A stretch of DNA of 64,000 nucleotides, from positions 15,405,688 to 15,469,687 of the forward strand of contig NC_091301.1 of assembly GCF_038502225.1 (NCBI RefSeq). The letters run 5' to 3'. The stretch is from Cherax quadricarinatus. Its lineage: Eukaryota; Arthropoda; Malacostraca; Decapoda; Parastacidae. Positions 1-10,101 of the stretch are shown piece by piece (position 1 is the stretch's first letter; each line of letters starts with the position of its first letter). The notes beneath the pieces were generated by a model. It did no database searches, was not told the DNA's origin, and saw only the letters and a list, made by a program, of their open reading frames with translations. Both the position numbers and the translations under genes were made by a program.

Positions 1-107
1 CAGTAACAGCCTAGTTGATCAGGCCCTGATCTCCACCGTGAGGCCTGGTCATGGTTCGGGTTGCGGGGCATTAACCCTCGGAACATCCTGCTGGTATACT
101 CCAGGTT
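1..107 (+). mobile_element. 3' end of a non-LTR retrotransposon (LINE family A)
   Basis: This is the 3' terminal segment of the family whose RT half lies at 18708-19778. Shared landmarks are an AACAGCCTGGTTGATCAGGC-like box, a 'ccctcgga'-type box and the end in CTCCAGGT. Other ends of the family are at 16158-16222 and 26458-26575. It carries no coding sequence, and the window edge cuts it on the left. Confidence 0.7.
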
Positions 108-352
108 ATCTGTTTCACATGAGCACTACCACCATCACACAGGACAACGCATTTGTCATAGGACAATCTTAGGACATTCAGCACTCGACAAAGTCACTTC
201 ACACAACTATATTTGATTAATAACAACGTTATATCACAAGGAAGGAATAGTTATTTGTATAAAAGCAGGGACATGATAGAACCACAATGCACATTCAACA
301 CGATTGCGAAGATACAATGCTGGTGTTATCAGTCACTGGGGTCAATAAACTG

Positions 353-358
353 TTTATT
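353..358 (-). promoter_or_regulatory. candidate poly(A) signal of the Star-like gene
   Basis: AATAAA on the minus strand, 27 bases after the TGA stop. It implies a very short 3' UTR. Transcript data would be needed to confirm use. Confidence 0.4.
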
Positions 359-384
359 AGTTCCATCCTCACTATGCAGTATAA

Positions 385-555
385 TCAAGTAGGCCGCTCC
401 CAGGAAGTGATGTTGTACCCGGCACTAGGATTGACGAAGAAAAGGAATCTTTCAGCCTGCAGGGTTGCTGAGTGCTGAGGGTACAGGTTCAGTAATCGTG
501 CTGAGGCCATGATGAAGGTCCGGTCTACTTCAGTGTTGTACTTAACCAACAGACA
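385..555 (-). CDS. Star-like gene, exon 6 (C-terminus and stop)
   Basis: The acceptor is CTATCTCTCACCTAG|TGT, a good pyrimidine tract ending at 556. There are 56 codons followed by TGA at 387-385. The joined sequence reads LKIS|CLLVKYNTEVD, where FkbM proteins usually have a 'isvlsvEyn'-like strand. A Phe-rich FLFFVNP segment precedes the end, like the 'DiiFvnP' close of many family members. Confidence 0.65.
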   Translation of the reverse strand, partial: CLLVKYNTEVDRTFIMASARLLNLYPQHSATLQAERFLFFVNPSAGYNITSWERPT

Positions 556-3500
556 CTAGGTGAGAGATAGGGGTCAGGTCAGCAATAAATCACTCACTAC
601 TCTAACATTCTCATCACTACTTTTCTCTACTCTCCTCCAGACTATATAGAGTAATGTGTAGATAAATGAAGCTGAAAGGAACAATTGTTTGCCAGCAAAA
701 CTTTCGGAGTTAGGAATGAAAACATTTGTGTGTTAATATGTTGAAAGAATAAGAGTGAGAGAGAAATATGCTATCTACATAGGCAACACATAATTCTACA
801 CAGATCTTCTACTATAATTACACTTACCGAAATTTTGAGTCTCTGCAGAGTATCGAGGATCTTGTATTCCCCTCCGGCAGTGTCCAGCACCAATAAGTCG
901 ATGGGCCGCTGGTGACCAAACGCCGCCCACACTAGGGCTTCGAGGGTGTAGCACTGCACGGGCGTGGCCAGGGACCCTTGTTGGTCCTGCTCCACGCCCA
1001 AACATACAAATGAGATCATGAAAAGTTTGCATTTTAATAGTATTTTCAGGCTCCGGTACAAAACGCACACGAGTCAGAATAACATGGGATGGGTAAACTA
1101 AAAAAAATGTACCAAAAAGATGCTAGCAAGTTTTTGTACATTGAGTGGCAGGCTGGTGGAAAGGACTCCAACAGAACATAAACTATGATATAAACAAGGA
1201 AAAGAGTACCGTAATCATCAGGGAACTTAAGGATTAAAGACGTGGCACTCAAAGACACACGTTTCTGCTTCTGAAATAACATACAGGTAGTCAGACGACG
1301 TCAGGAGAACAGGTGATGAGCACTGACCTCCTGGGTTACGTAGGCCATGAGGGTAGACCTCGAGAGTGCCATGTTCCTGTAGTGGTCTGAGAGGTCCTCA
1401 GTTTTGCCTGGTGACCACAGCACATCCTGCCCCGGAGCACATGTTTGGCGGGTCAGGTGAGTAGCGGTAGGTATTGAGATAAATGGAAAGGAGTTTTATA
1501 TGTAGGAAATGAGGCGGGTGCCTGAAGGCCTATCGAGTGTTACATAGGTGGAGACAAAACTCTGAAAAATGTTACATGTTCCTATAATATTATTTAGCAA
1601 TTTTTAGAGGCAGGTGTAGGAAAGGCCCAGTAAATGTGGGCCGAGTGTGAGAAAGCTTTGGCACCATCCACATAACCACTACCACCATCATTATTATCAC
1701 CATCACTAGTAAGTGTATGTAAATACACTGAAGGTGGATACAAAAACAAGCTGGAGCTGACCTGTTTGTTATGGCTGTAGTCTGAGACACAGACTCGGGC
1801 ACTCACAGCCTTCCTGCGACGCCGGAGGTGAGTGTAGGCCTCTAGCCTAGGCTCAACCAGAAGACCCCACCACTTACGTCGGTATTCGAGCCAAGCTGTG
1901 TGAGACATGAAGACACCAGAACCTGCTCCCACCTCCACGAACACTCCTCTCTTCTGTGTGGGGGTGAGTGGGATTATCTGGTATACATGAGAGTGAGTGG
2001 GATTATCTGGTATACATGAGAGTGAGTGGGGTTATCTGGTATACATGAGAGTGAGTGGGGTTATCTGGTATACATGAGAGTGAGTGGGGTTATCTGGTAT
2101 ACATGAGAGTGAGTGGGATTATCTGGTATACATGAGAGTGAGTGGGGTTATCTGGTATACATGAGTGAGTGGGATTATCTGGTATACATGAGAGTGAGTG
2201 GGGTTATCTGGTATACATGAGTGAGTGGGATTATCTGGTATACATGAGAGTGAGTGGGGTTATCTGGTATACATAAGTGAGTAGGATTATCTGGTATACA
2301 TGAGAGTGAGTGGGATTATCTGGTATACATGAGAGTGAGTGGGGTTATCTGGTATACATGAGAGTGAGTGGGGTTATCTGGTATACATGAGAATGAGTGG
2401 GGTTATCTAGTATCCATGAGAGTGAGTGGGGTTATCTGGTATACATGAGAGTGAGTGGGGTTATCTGGTATACATGAGAGTGAGTGGGGTTATCTGGTAT
2501 ACATGAGAGTGAATTGGGTTATCTAGTATCCATGAGAGTGAGTGGGGTTATCTGGTATACATGAGAGTGAGTGGGGTTATCTGGTATACATGAGAGTGAG
2601 TGGGGTTATCTGGTATACATGAGAGTGAGTGGGGTTATCTGGTATACATGAGAATGAGTGGGATTATCTGGTATACATGAGAGTGAGTGGGGTTATCTGG
2701 TATACATGAGTGAGTGGGGTTATCTGGTACACATGAGAGTGAGTGGGGTTATCTGGTACACATGAGAGTGAGTGGGGTTATCTGGTACACATGAGAGTGA
2801 GTGGGGTTATCTGGTACACATGAGAGTGAGTGGGGTTATCTGGTATACATGAGAGTGAGTGGGGTTATCTGGTATACATGAGTGAGTGGGGTTATCTGGT
2901 ACACATGAGAGTGAGTGGGGTTATCTGGTACACATGAGAGTGAGTGGGGTTATCTGGTATACATGAGAGTGAGTGGGGTTATCTGGTACACATGAGAGTG
3001 AGTGGGGTTATCTGGTACACATGAGAGTGAGTGGGGTTATCTGGTATACATGAGAGTGAGTGGGGTTATCTGGTATACATGAGAGTGAGTGGGGTTATCT
3101 GGTACACATGAGAGTGAGTGGGGTTATCTGGTACACATGAGAGTGAGTGGGGTTATCTGGTATACATGAGAGTGAGTGGGGTTATCTGGTACACATGAGA
3201 GTGAGTGGGGTTATCTGGTATACATGAGAGTGAGTGGGGTTATCTGGTACACATGAGAGTGAGTGGGGTTATCTGGTACACATGAGAGTGAGTGGGGTTA
3301 TCTGGTATACATGAGAGTGAGTGGGGTTATCTGGTACACATGAGAGTGAGTGGGGTTATCTGGTACACATGAGAGTGAGTGGGGTTATCTGGTACACATG
3401 AGAGTGAGTGGGGTTATCTGGTACACATGAGAGTGAGTGGGGTTATCTGGTACACATGAGAGTGAGTGGGGTTATCTGGTACACATGAGAGTGAGTGGGG

Positions 3501-6046
3501 TTATCTGGTATACATGAGAGTGAGTGGGGTTATCTGGTACACATGAGAGTGAGTGGGGTTATCTGGTACACATGAGAGTGAGTGGGGTTATCTGGTACAC
3601 ATGAGAGTGAGTGGGGTTATCTGGTACACATGAGAGTGAGTGGGGTTATCTGGTACACATGAGAGTGAGTGGGGTTATCTGGTATACATGAGAGTGAGTG
3701 GGGTTATCTGGTACACATGAGAGTGAGTGGGGTTATCTGGTACACATGAGAGTGAGTGGGGTTATCTGGTACACATGAGAGTGAGTGGGGTTATCTGGTA
3801 CACATGAGAGTGAGTGGGGTTATCTGGTATACATGAGAGTGAGTGGGGTTATCTGGTATACATGAGAGTGAGTGGGGTTATCTGGTACACATGAGAGTGA
3901 GTGGGGTTATCTGGTACACATGAGAGTGAGTGGGGTTATCTGGTACACATGAGAGTGAGTGGGGTTATCTGGTATACATGAGAGTGAGTGGGGTTATCTG
4001 GTATACATGAGAGTGAGTGGGGTTATCTGGTATACATGAGAGTGAGTGGGGTTATCTGGTATACATGAGAGTGAGTGGGGTTATCTGGTACACATGAGAG
4101 TGAGTGGGGTTATCTGGTACACATGAGAGTGAGTGGGGTTATCTGGTACACATGAGAGTGAGTGGGGTTATCTGGTACACATGAGAGTGAGTGGGGTTAT
4201 CTGGTACACATGAGAGTGAGTGGGGTTATCTGGTACACATGAGAGTGAGTGGGGTTATCTGGTACACATGAGAGTGAGTGGGGTTATCTGGTACACATGA
4301 GAGTGAGTGGGGTTATCTGGTACACATGAGAGTGAGTGGGGTTATCTGGTACACATGAGAGTGAGTGGGGTTATCTGGTACACATGAGAGTGAGTGGGGT
4401 TATCTGGTACACATGAGAGTGAGTGGGGTTATCTGGTACACATGAGAGTGAGTGGGGTTATCTGGTACACATGAGAGTGAGTGGGGTTATCTGGTACACA
4501 TGAGAGGGGATCCTGAGGTTTTTCAAAAATTTTAAGGAAATTTCATATTTAATATTTAATTAAATATACATCATATTTAATAAAATGTTGGTGTATGGAG
4601 TTGAGAGCTAGCTCTTGAGACTCTTCACTTGACCTACTATTTGAAGGTGTAACTTGGTGAGTGCCATCATGGGTTCTGTCATTATTATCTCTACTTCTGA
4701 ATCAACTTAGCCTCCGCTACATCTCTTCATAAAGTATTCTATTTGTTCACTTCCCTCATTCGACTAATTTGAACTTGTCGTTTCAAGTTGTTTTCCCTCG
4801 TTCTGTTTTCTCCCATCTCAAATAGACTGTCCTTGTCAACTTTATACGTATCTATGAGGATCTTATGAGCTGTGACTATGTCTTATCCGTTCTATCCTCT
4901 TGCTTTTATTAATGTTAGTAAAATTACCGACAAAATGTTAGGTAAAAGGACACAAGTGCAACTAATGTGATATATCCTCTAGCATACCCAGCCTATCAGC
5001 TCTGGGACTGACCGTGTAACAAACCTATAGACTTTCTCAGCTCTGTATGCTTGACTGATTTGCGTCTATGCTGGTGTCGTGTCCTCCATTACTACTCTTA
5101 TATTTGCCGTGTGCAGTGATTACAATGTCTCCATGAAGATGATGTTGTTCTGGCTGTGTGGGCTTCAGTTAAAACGTTTGATGCAATATCCACCCCTAGG
5201 TGTTTTTTCTATTTCTGATTATTGGTTTACCTCCCTCTCAGGTATCTTGTGCATCAAGATTGTATGTTCTTTGAATCGCTCCTGCAGCGTCTCTCCTCAG
5301 CCTCAAACCCAGCCAATGAGTGTTCCACCCAAGTGTCCATCAAACCCTTAATGTCTAGGATTTCAAAGGGGACATGTATAAGAAAAATACCATACCTCCG
5401 TCACCTACTTTGTGAGCAAACACCTGGCGGATGGCACCCTCAGCGACCATCCACGTTCTGACGTTGAACCAAGGAGGGTCGTCCACCTCCTGCGGGGTGA
5501 TGGGCTCTGCTACCTGCTTCTGTGGTGGGTCCAATACCTGCCGCCGGATGTGGCGCAGCATCACCTGACTCTCAGGTGCCACGCATCCCTCCCACACCAT
5601 CTGGACGCACTCTGAGGAGAGGAGGAGACTGCGTGGTTGCGCGGAAAGAGTAAAAGGAAGGGTACGTCCTTGAGCTTGGAGGATGAGTCCACCTTACCTA
5701 ATTGCAATTCACATGTGTCCTACACATCTGAGAGTCCCATCTGTCTTACACACTCGGGATGCTATAAAAGAAACGTGTAATTGCATCCGAATGCACTGTG
5801 AGAGTATCTCTTTATTTTGTCTTCTGATCCTCTCTACTCAGTATTCGATTAACAGTCTAAACAGGACTGACCTCAAATTTGGCTACATCAGTATCTTCTT
5901 CACACACCTGACTCGCAGTACAATGGAAGCAGCAGTGTGGAGTGCAGTGACAGGCTTACAAGGTACATGGTACCCAGGCCGCCCACACCCGCAGCCCACA
6001 GCGCCCTTAACAGCCGCCCACCCCTCACTCTTCGAAAAGATATCAT
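385..6046 (-). CDS. Star-like FkbM-domain methyltransferase, type II membrane protein (six exons)
   Basis: I assembled this from six minus-strand exons: 6046-5908, 5611-5409, 1953-1762, 1426-1328, 986-828 and 555-385. All junctions are GT/AG. Exon 1 ends in phase 1, exon 2 completes that codon, and the rest join in phase 0, giving 320 codons and a TGA stop. Residues 1-11 are basic and about 14-43 are hydrophobic, as in a signal anchor. The FkbM-like core shows VEVGAGSG (120-127, SAM-binding motif I), GLLVEP (144-149) and LDTAGGEY (245-252, matching the family LDVEGAE box). Drosophila Star, an ER protein needed for export of the EGF ligand Spitz, has the same layout of short cytosolic tail, one membrane span and luminal FkbM-like domain. 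The Star assignment is inferred from architecture; enzymatic activity is not shown. Intron 2 (1954-5408) holds a large minisatellite. The start could also be the in-frame ATG at 6058. Confidence 0.72.
828..986 (-). CDS. Star-like gene, exon 5 (FkbM DxxGGE block)
   Basis: The exon has 53 codons in phase 0, with acceptor GAGCAG|GAC and donor TCG|GTAAGT. It encodes PVQCYTLEAL, then PIDLLVLDTAGGEYKIL, which corresponds to the family 'pLysLL...iDyLsLDvEGaEy-vL' block. The acceptor has a weak pyrimidine tract. Confidence 0.8.
1328..1426 (-). CDS. Star-like gene, exon 4
   Basis: The exon has 33 codons in phase 0, with acceptor GGGGCAG|GATGTG and donor CAGGAG|GTCAGT. The product (DVLWSPGK...AYVTQE) has no motif of its own. 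It fills the variable stretch between the two conserved FkbM blocks, and its phase fits both neighbours. Confidence 0.65.
1762..1953 (-). CDS. Star-like gene, exon 3 (SAM-binding motif)
   Basis: The exon has 64 codons in phase 0, with acceptor CACACAG|AAG and donor CAG|GTCAGC. It encodes VEVGAGSG, then a SHTAWLE segment and GLLVEP, which follow the FkbM pattern of glycine motif, 'SNT-x-LE' and 'GLLIEP'. The 29-bp minisatellite begins only about ten bases beyond the acceptor. Confidence 0.82.
1964..4506. repeat. 29-bp minisatellite, about 88 copies
   Basis: The core is GTGAGTGGGGTTATCTGGTA with period 29; a few units are two bases shorter (ATGAGTGAG instead of ATGAGAGTGAG). Two main subtypes differ at TATACAT versus TACACAT. 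The gene-proximal end (low coordinates) carries the TATACAT form and GGATT variants, and the last 430 bases are uniformly TACACAT. The array is inside intron 2 of the Star-like gene. Confidence 0.97.
4640..5300 (-). mobile_element. decayed LINE fragment (family C-like, C-terminal RT region)
   Basis: Antisense text such as 'agactgtccttgtcaact' and 'gagctctgggac' parallels the well-preserved LINE copy at 55304-56850. Frames are broken throughout. A Penelope-type end at 4911-4974 splits it. It lies in intron 2 of the Star-like gene. Confidence 0.45.
4911..4974 (+). mobile_element. solo end of a Penelope-type foldback repeat
   Basis: It contains AAAATTACCGACAAAATGTT and GGACACAAGTGCAACTAATG, shared with the foldbacks at 9107-9480, 49440-49632 and 63590-63869. 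Confidence 0.6.
5409..5611 (-). CDS. Star-like gene, exon 2
   Basis: The acceptor lies behind a strong pyrimidine tract (CTCCTCCTCTCCTCAG, ending at 5612). The donor is AAA|GTAGGT at 5408-5407. The two leading bases complete the codon begun in exon 1, then 67 codons run without a stop. The product has a DDPPW stretch and ends ...QVFAHK, which leads directly into KRGVFVEVG of exon 3, as expected at the start of an FkbM domain. Confidence 0.72.
5908..6046 (-). CDS. Star-like gene, exon 1 (signal anchor)
   Basis: The exon encodes an N-terminus with five arginines in the first 11 residues, then a run rich in Leu, Ala, Gly and Val, ending ...LPLYCES plus one base. The donor is CAG|GTGTGTG at 5907-5906. 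An in-frame ATG four codons upstream (6058) is an alternative start, and the frame stays open further upstream. This is the least certain exon, because it rests on hydrophobicity, the donor and phase match to exon 2. Confidence 0.55.
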
Positions 6047-6058
6047 CGACAGGTTCAT

Positions 6059-6755
6059 AATAACAGACGAGGGATGAAAGCAAATAATAATAGTCCAAAC
6101 ACTATTGCTGGAACAATTCTCAAAGCGCTCTTAATACAAGGTAATTTACATGAAGGAGAGGCGGTGAGCTAGAGGACACAGTGCTAACGTGGTCCAGCAC
6201 TGGCAAAGTTTACCTTCCTGATAGACTATGGTCTTGTCTCCTATTTTTCACAGGAGGATGGTTCTGTAACTAAGGAAGCCTCCACCTCAATACTCACAGG
6301 TGGGGGCAAAGCTTCACAGTGAGAGATTCAATAATAAAACGATAAAGAGCCAACGCGAGAGACTGATACAGACTCCTTCAAGGAAAGAACCTGCTTCCCA
6401 GAACTCCCTTTCCTCAAACGTAGGAGGAAACTCTTATAATAATTACCACTCACGGTGACAACCTCGGGAAATTTCCGAGAATAAACCTGAATAATATTGG
6501 TTTAATGGAATGACTTAAAAACTACTTTCATATGTATAAAGTCTTATAGTAATTTTTTTTAATAAATTTTAGTACAACCGCACTGTGTTGTTATTCAACA
6601 GGTGGGTGGTCAGTGACGAGCCCAAGAGGCTATCCTACACGCTCATATTCCCTGTGATAGTAACTCCAGCTCTGCTGGAACGAAACCTTTGAATTAGGAT
6701 GATGTAACTACTGAAGCCTTAGTGGAATACTTGACGGTATCCTCATTGACCTGCA
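6059..6755. other. non-repetitive upstream flank of the Star-like gene
   Basis: This should hold the 5' UTR and promoter of the minus-strand gene. I see no convincing TATA box, further exon or repeat. Confidence 0.3.
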
Positions 6756-7530
6756 GTCTCCCAACTCAGGCTGACACTGTTCATGTCTCCCAGCTCAGGC
6801 TGACACTGTTCATGTCTCCCAACTCAGGCTGACACTGTTCATGTCTCCCAGCTCAGGCTGACACTGTTCATGTCTCCCAACTCAGGCTGACACTGTTCAT
6901 GTCTCCCAGCTCAGGCTGACACTGTTCATGTCTCCCAGCTTAGGCTGACACTGTTCATGTCTCCCAGCTCAGGATGACACTGTTCATGTCTCCCAGCTCA
7001 GGCTGACACTGTTCATGTCTCCCAGCTTAGGCTGACACTGTTCATGTCTCCCAGCTCAGGCTGACACTGTTCATGTCTCCCAGCTCAGGCTGACACTGTT
7101 CATGTCTCCCAGCTTAGGCTGACACTGTTCATGTCTCCCAGCTCAGGCTGACACTGTTCATGTCTCCCAGCTCAGGCTGACACTGTTCATGTCTCCCAGC
7201 TCAGGCTGACACTGTTCATGTCTCCCAGCTCAGGCTGACACTGTTCATGTCTCCCAGCTCAGGCTGACACTGTTCATGTCTCCCAGCTCAGGCTGACACT
7301 GTTCATGTCTCCTAGCTCAGGCTGACACTGTTCATGTCTCCCAGCTCAGGCTGACACTGTTCATGTCTCCCAGCTCAGGCTGACACTGTTCATGTCTCCC
7401 AGCTCAGGCTGACACTGTTCATGTCTCCCAGCTCAGGCTGACACTGTTCATGTCTCCCAGCTCAGGCTGACACTGTTCATGTCTCCCAGCTCAGGCTGAC
7501 ACTGTTCATGTCTCCCAGCTCAGGCTGACA
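6756..7530. repeat. 29-bp tandem array, about 27 copies
   Basis: The unit contains CAGGCTGACACTGTTCATGT followed by CTCCCAGCT. Copies are nearly identical; variants are AACTC and AGCTT for AGCTC. It has the same period as the intron array at 1964-4506 but an unrelated sequence. Confidence 0.96.
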
Positions 7531-7597
7531 ATAGTTGATTTATGAAAGTCATTCAACGTGATGGAATATAAGAGGAAGCATCGGTAGGTTTTGTGAC

Positions 7598-7905
7598 TGT
7601 GTACATCCGCAGTGCGCTCTTACTACACTATGATTCATAGTGTAGCAGCACACTGCTGATGTACACAATGTAGAGTGTGTACATCCGCAGTGCGCTCTTA
7701 CTTCACTATGATTCATAGTGTAGCAGTACACTGCTGATGTACACAATGTGAGTGTGTACATCCGCAGTGCGCTCTTACTTCACTATGATTCATAGTGTAG
7801 CAGCACACTGCTGATGTACACAATGTAGAGTGTGTACATCCGCAGTGCGCTCTTACTTCACTATGATTCATAGTGTAGCAGCACACTGCTGATGTACAAA
7901 ATGTA
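7598..7905. repeat. four tandem hairpin units of about 78 bp
   Basis: Units start near 7601, 7679, 7756 and 7834. Each has outer arms GTGTACATCCGCAGTG and CACTGCTGATGTACAC (one mismatch). The inner part is palindromic, TCACTATGATTCATAGTG, and extends to a perfect TACACTATGA/TCATAGTGTA in the first unit. The whole unit could therefore fold as one long hairpin or cruciform. Confidence 0.9.
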
Positions 7906-8050
7906 TAACATAAAAAATAAAATCATGTGACCTTTTCCGAGGTTGTTGTGAGGCCGGGCAGGAAGGGGAGTTCCCCGTCTACCATACACCGGTCTGACCT
8001 TATTCAACGAAACTGTTGGTAGTGCCATGCTGTATCTGATTAGTGTGTGT

Positions 8051-8172
8051 GTACTCACCTGTTTGTGGTTGAAGGGGTCGAGTCCCAGCTCCTGACCCCG
8101 CCTCTTCGCTGATCGCTACAAGGTTCACTCTCTGCCTGTTCCAAGAGGCTTATCGTATATTGCACCTATTCT
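8051..8172 (-). mobile_element. LINE family C, 3' terminal fragment
   Basis: The minus strand ends with the family's GTGAGTAC 3' terminus, next to a short (GT)n run. 'gaccccgcctcttcgctgat' on the plus strand matches the 3' UTR of the copy at 55304. It is truncated at about 8172. Confidence 0.75.
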
Positions 8173-8200
8173 TAAAGCTATGTATGGATGTGTGTGTGTC

Positions 8201-8800
8201 TTTACCTATTTGTACTTGCGGGAGTAGGTTCTCAGCTCTTGGCCTTGCCTCTTAACTTGCAGCTCGCGCAATTTACTCGCTCTTAGCCTCGTGGGCCCTG
8301 TAACACCTATGCTGAAAACTCTGCATGGTTCCTGCCTCCACTACTTAGTCGTCAAGGTCATTTGACTTCCTGACCATTCTAAGGCTGGAGAAAATCTTCC
8401 TGGTATCCCTGTGACTTATCATGTGTAACGTCCAACTGTACCCTTGTGTACCTGTTCCCCGCCTCGCGAGCAGGCGAGAAACAGGTACTTAATTTACTTA
8501 AAGTTGTGTTTTTTTTACTACGAATATTTTGAAAAAAAAAAACACAACAAAAATTACGAAAAGTAATTTACATCAGTAAATAAATATTTTGTATGCCACT
8601 TTCATGTTTCCTCTGAGTCTTCTAATCTCTATTGTTCCTAGGCTCAGTTTATTTACTCTTCACGGTTCATTTCCCTTACCTCTGGTACTAGTCTCGTTGC
8701 TAATCTCTGCACTTTCTCTAGTTTCTAGGTAAGTTTTATCAGTCCTGGTTTCCCTTTTGGTGTTGGGAACTCCAAGATGGTCCTCGTGTACTATGTCGTA
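8201..8800 (-). mobile_element. LINE family C, older diverged fragment
   Basis: The 3' UTR and RT C-terminal region are recognisable in antisense at 8201-8470 ('tgcctccactactta', 'cttcctgaccattctaagg') and again at 8610-8800. An A/T-rich interruption separates them (8490-8580). It is separated from the 8051 fragment by (GT)n. No open frame remains. Confidence 0.55.
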
Positions 8801-8973
8801 TAAAGGGTCATAAATGTTCGTGGAGAGTCCTGAACGTTGATATTAGATTCACAAAATGAGCATTCAATGCAGAGATTATTCGGTTGATTTGTAGCTCAGG
8901 AGATATGCTGGCCACTATGTTCACCCCCTTAGATGTCCTTAAGTGAACTTGTAACTTCTGTCTCCCGATTCTA

Positions 8974-9679
8974 TATAGGCAGGCCCCACTTATACAGCAG
9001 GTTAGGTTCTGGGTTACTGCTGTAAAGTGAAACAGCCTTTTTTCACTTTCAAATGCATATAAAAACCTGATAACATGTTTAAACTATCATGTATTAAGTG
9101 AGCAACAGTAAAAGGACACAAGTGCAACTAATGTGACATTTTTATTGTGGCAACGTTTCGCTCTCCAGGAGCTTTGTCAAGCCGTTACAAACAGTACATG
9201 GACACAGAGGGTATATATAGGCTCAGAGTGAGGTGCAATACTAGTGGTAGTAGTAGTAGTGAGATAAGTTGTAGTAGTAGTAGTAGTCGAAGTAATACAA
9301 TATGTTAGAACAATTAACTCGCACAAGAGTAAAAGGATATAAAAGCTATAACTTGGGTAACATAAAAATAGGTTAGACAAATATTTCTGTTGGAGGCTGG
9401 ATAGAGAAGGTCTGTTTCAATGTAATGTTCTCTGTGTACTAAAAATGTCACATTAGTTGCACTTGTGTCCTTTTACTTTACATATCGTCGGTAATTTTGC
9501 CAACTTTATTACAATACATATACAGTACACGCATTAATTACTTTAAATATTTTCGGCCTAGACTTATAGCTTATAGTGTAGAACGTCTGAATAAATGAAG
9601 AATGGGTATAACTACTGAAAAACCGCTGTATTAGCGAAGCACCGTTAAGCAAAGTGCTGTAAAGTGGGGTCCCCTGTAA
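8974..9679. mobile_element. nonautonomous Tigger/pogo-like DNA transposon, split by a foldback
   Basis: The left end AGGCCCCACTTATACAGCA is inverted at the right end as TGCTGTAAAGTGGGGTCCCC, with TA at the outer borders. The type of inverted repeat resembles pogo/Tigger ends. The interior is occupied by the foldback at 9107-9480. No transposase frame is present. Confidence 0.5.
9107..9480. mobile_element. Penelope-type foldback element
   Basis: Outer arms read GTAAAAGGACACAAGTGCAA and the inverse TTGCACTTGTGTCCTTTTAC. Inside the left arm lies 'gcaacgtttcgctctccagg'. The centre holds (GTA)n-like repeats. A reverse-orientation relative lies at 63590-63869. It is inserted in the Tigger-like element. 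Confidence 0.7.
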
Positions 9680-10101
9680 TTTTCTGGTTTTCTTTCCCAT
9701 TCTCCAATTTTTCATAACCTTGCATGTGCTAGGAATGAATTCCATTAGTCACTTGTCTGACCAGGTATATTGTAGCCTTTTTATTGTCATCAGTTTTTAT
9801 TCAGGACTCTAAAGGCAGGTTAGTTCTGGGACGAACTATCCACGTATTTGATAGAGATCTATGTCAGAGGCTTACAACCAGCGGACAAAACCTTCTCTAA
9901 TTTTAATGGTGTCCAGGACTGCAGTCTGCCAGCAAGGTTCTCTGCTTCACTAACTCCGTCTGCTGAGGTGACACCTGGGGACGTACAGCAGCAGGTTAAA
10001 CACAGGCAGCAGCCAGGTACAAGCTGCGCCACCTGTCACTGTTATCACTGAGAAGCATCGTATGTGGACTCCCAAGGTGGTGCTCACACTATCAAGGTCA
10101 A

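Noticed and set aside
1046..1282. Minus frame of 78 codons between exons 4 and 5 of the Star-like gene
   Set aside because: It lies in the intron, has no FkbM similarity and overlaps the exon 5 acceptor region only by chance.
9848..10051. 67-codon frame before the 21-bp array
   Set aside because: No similarity to a known family and no exon borders with neighbours.
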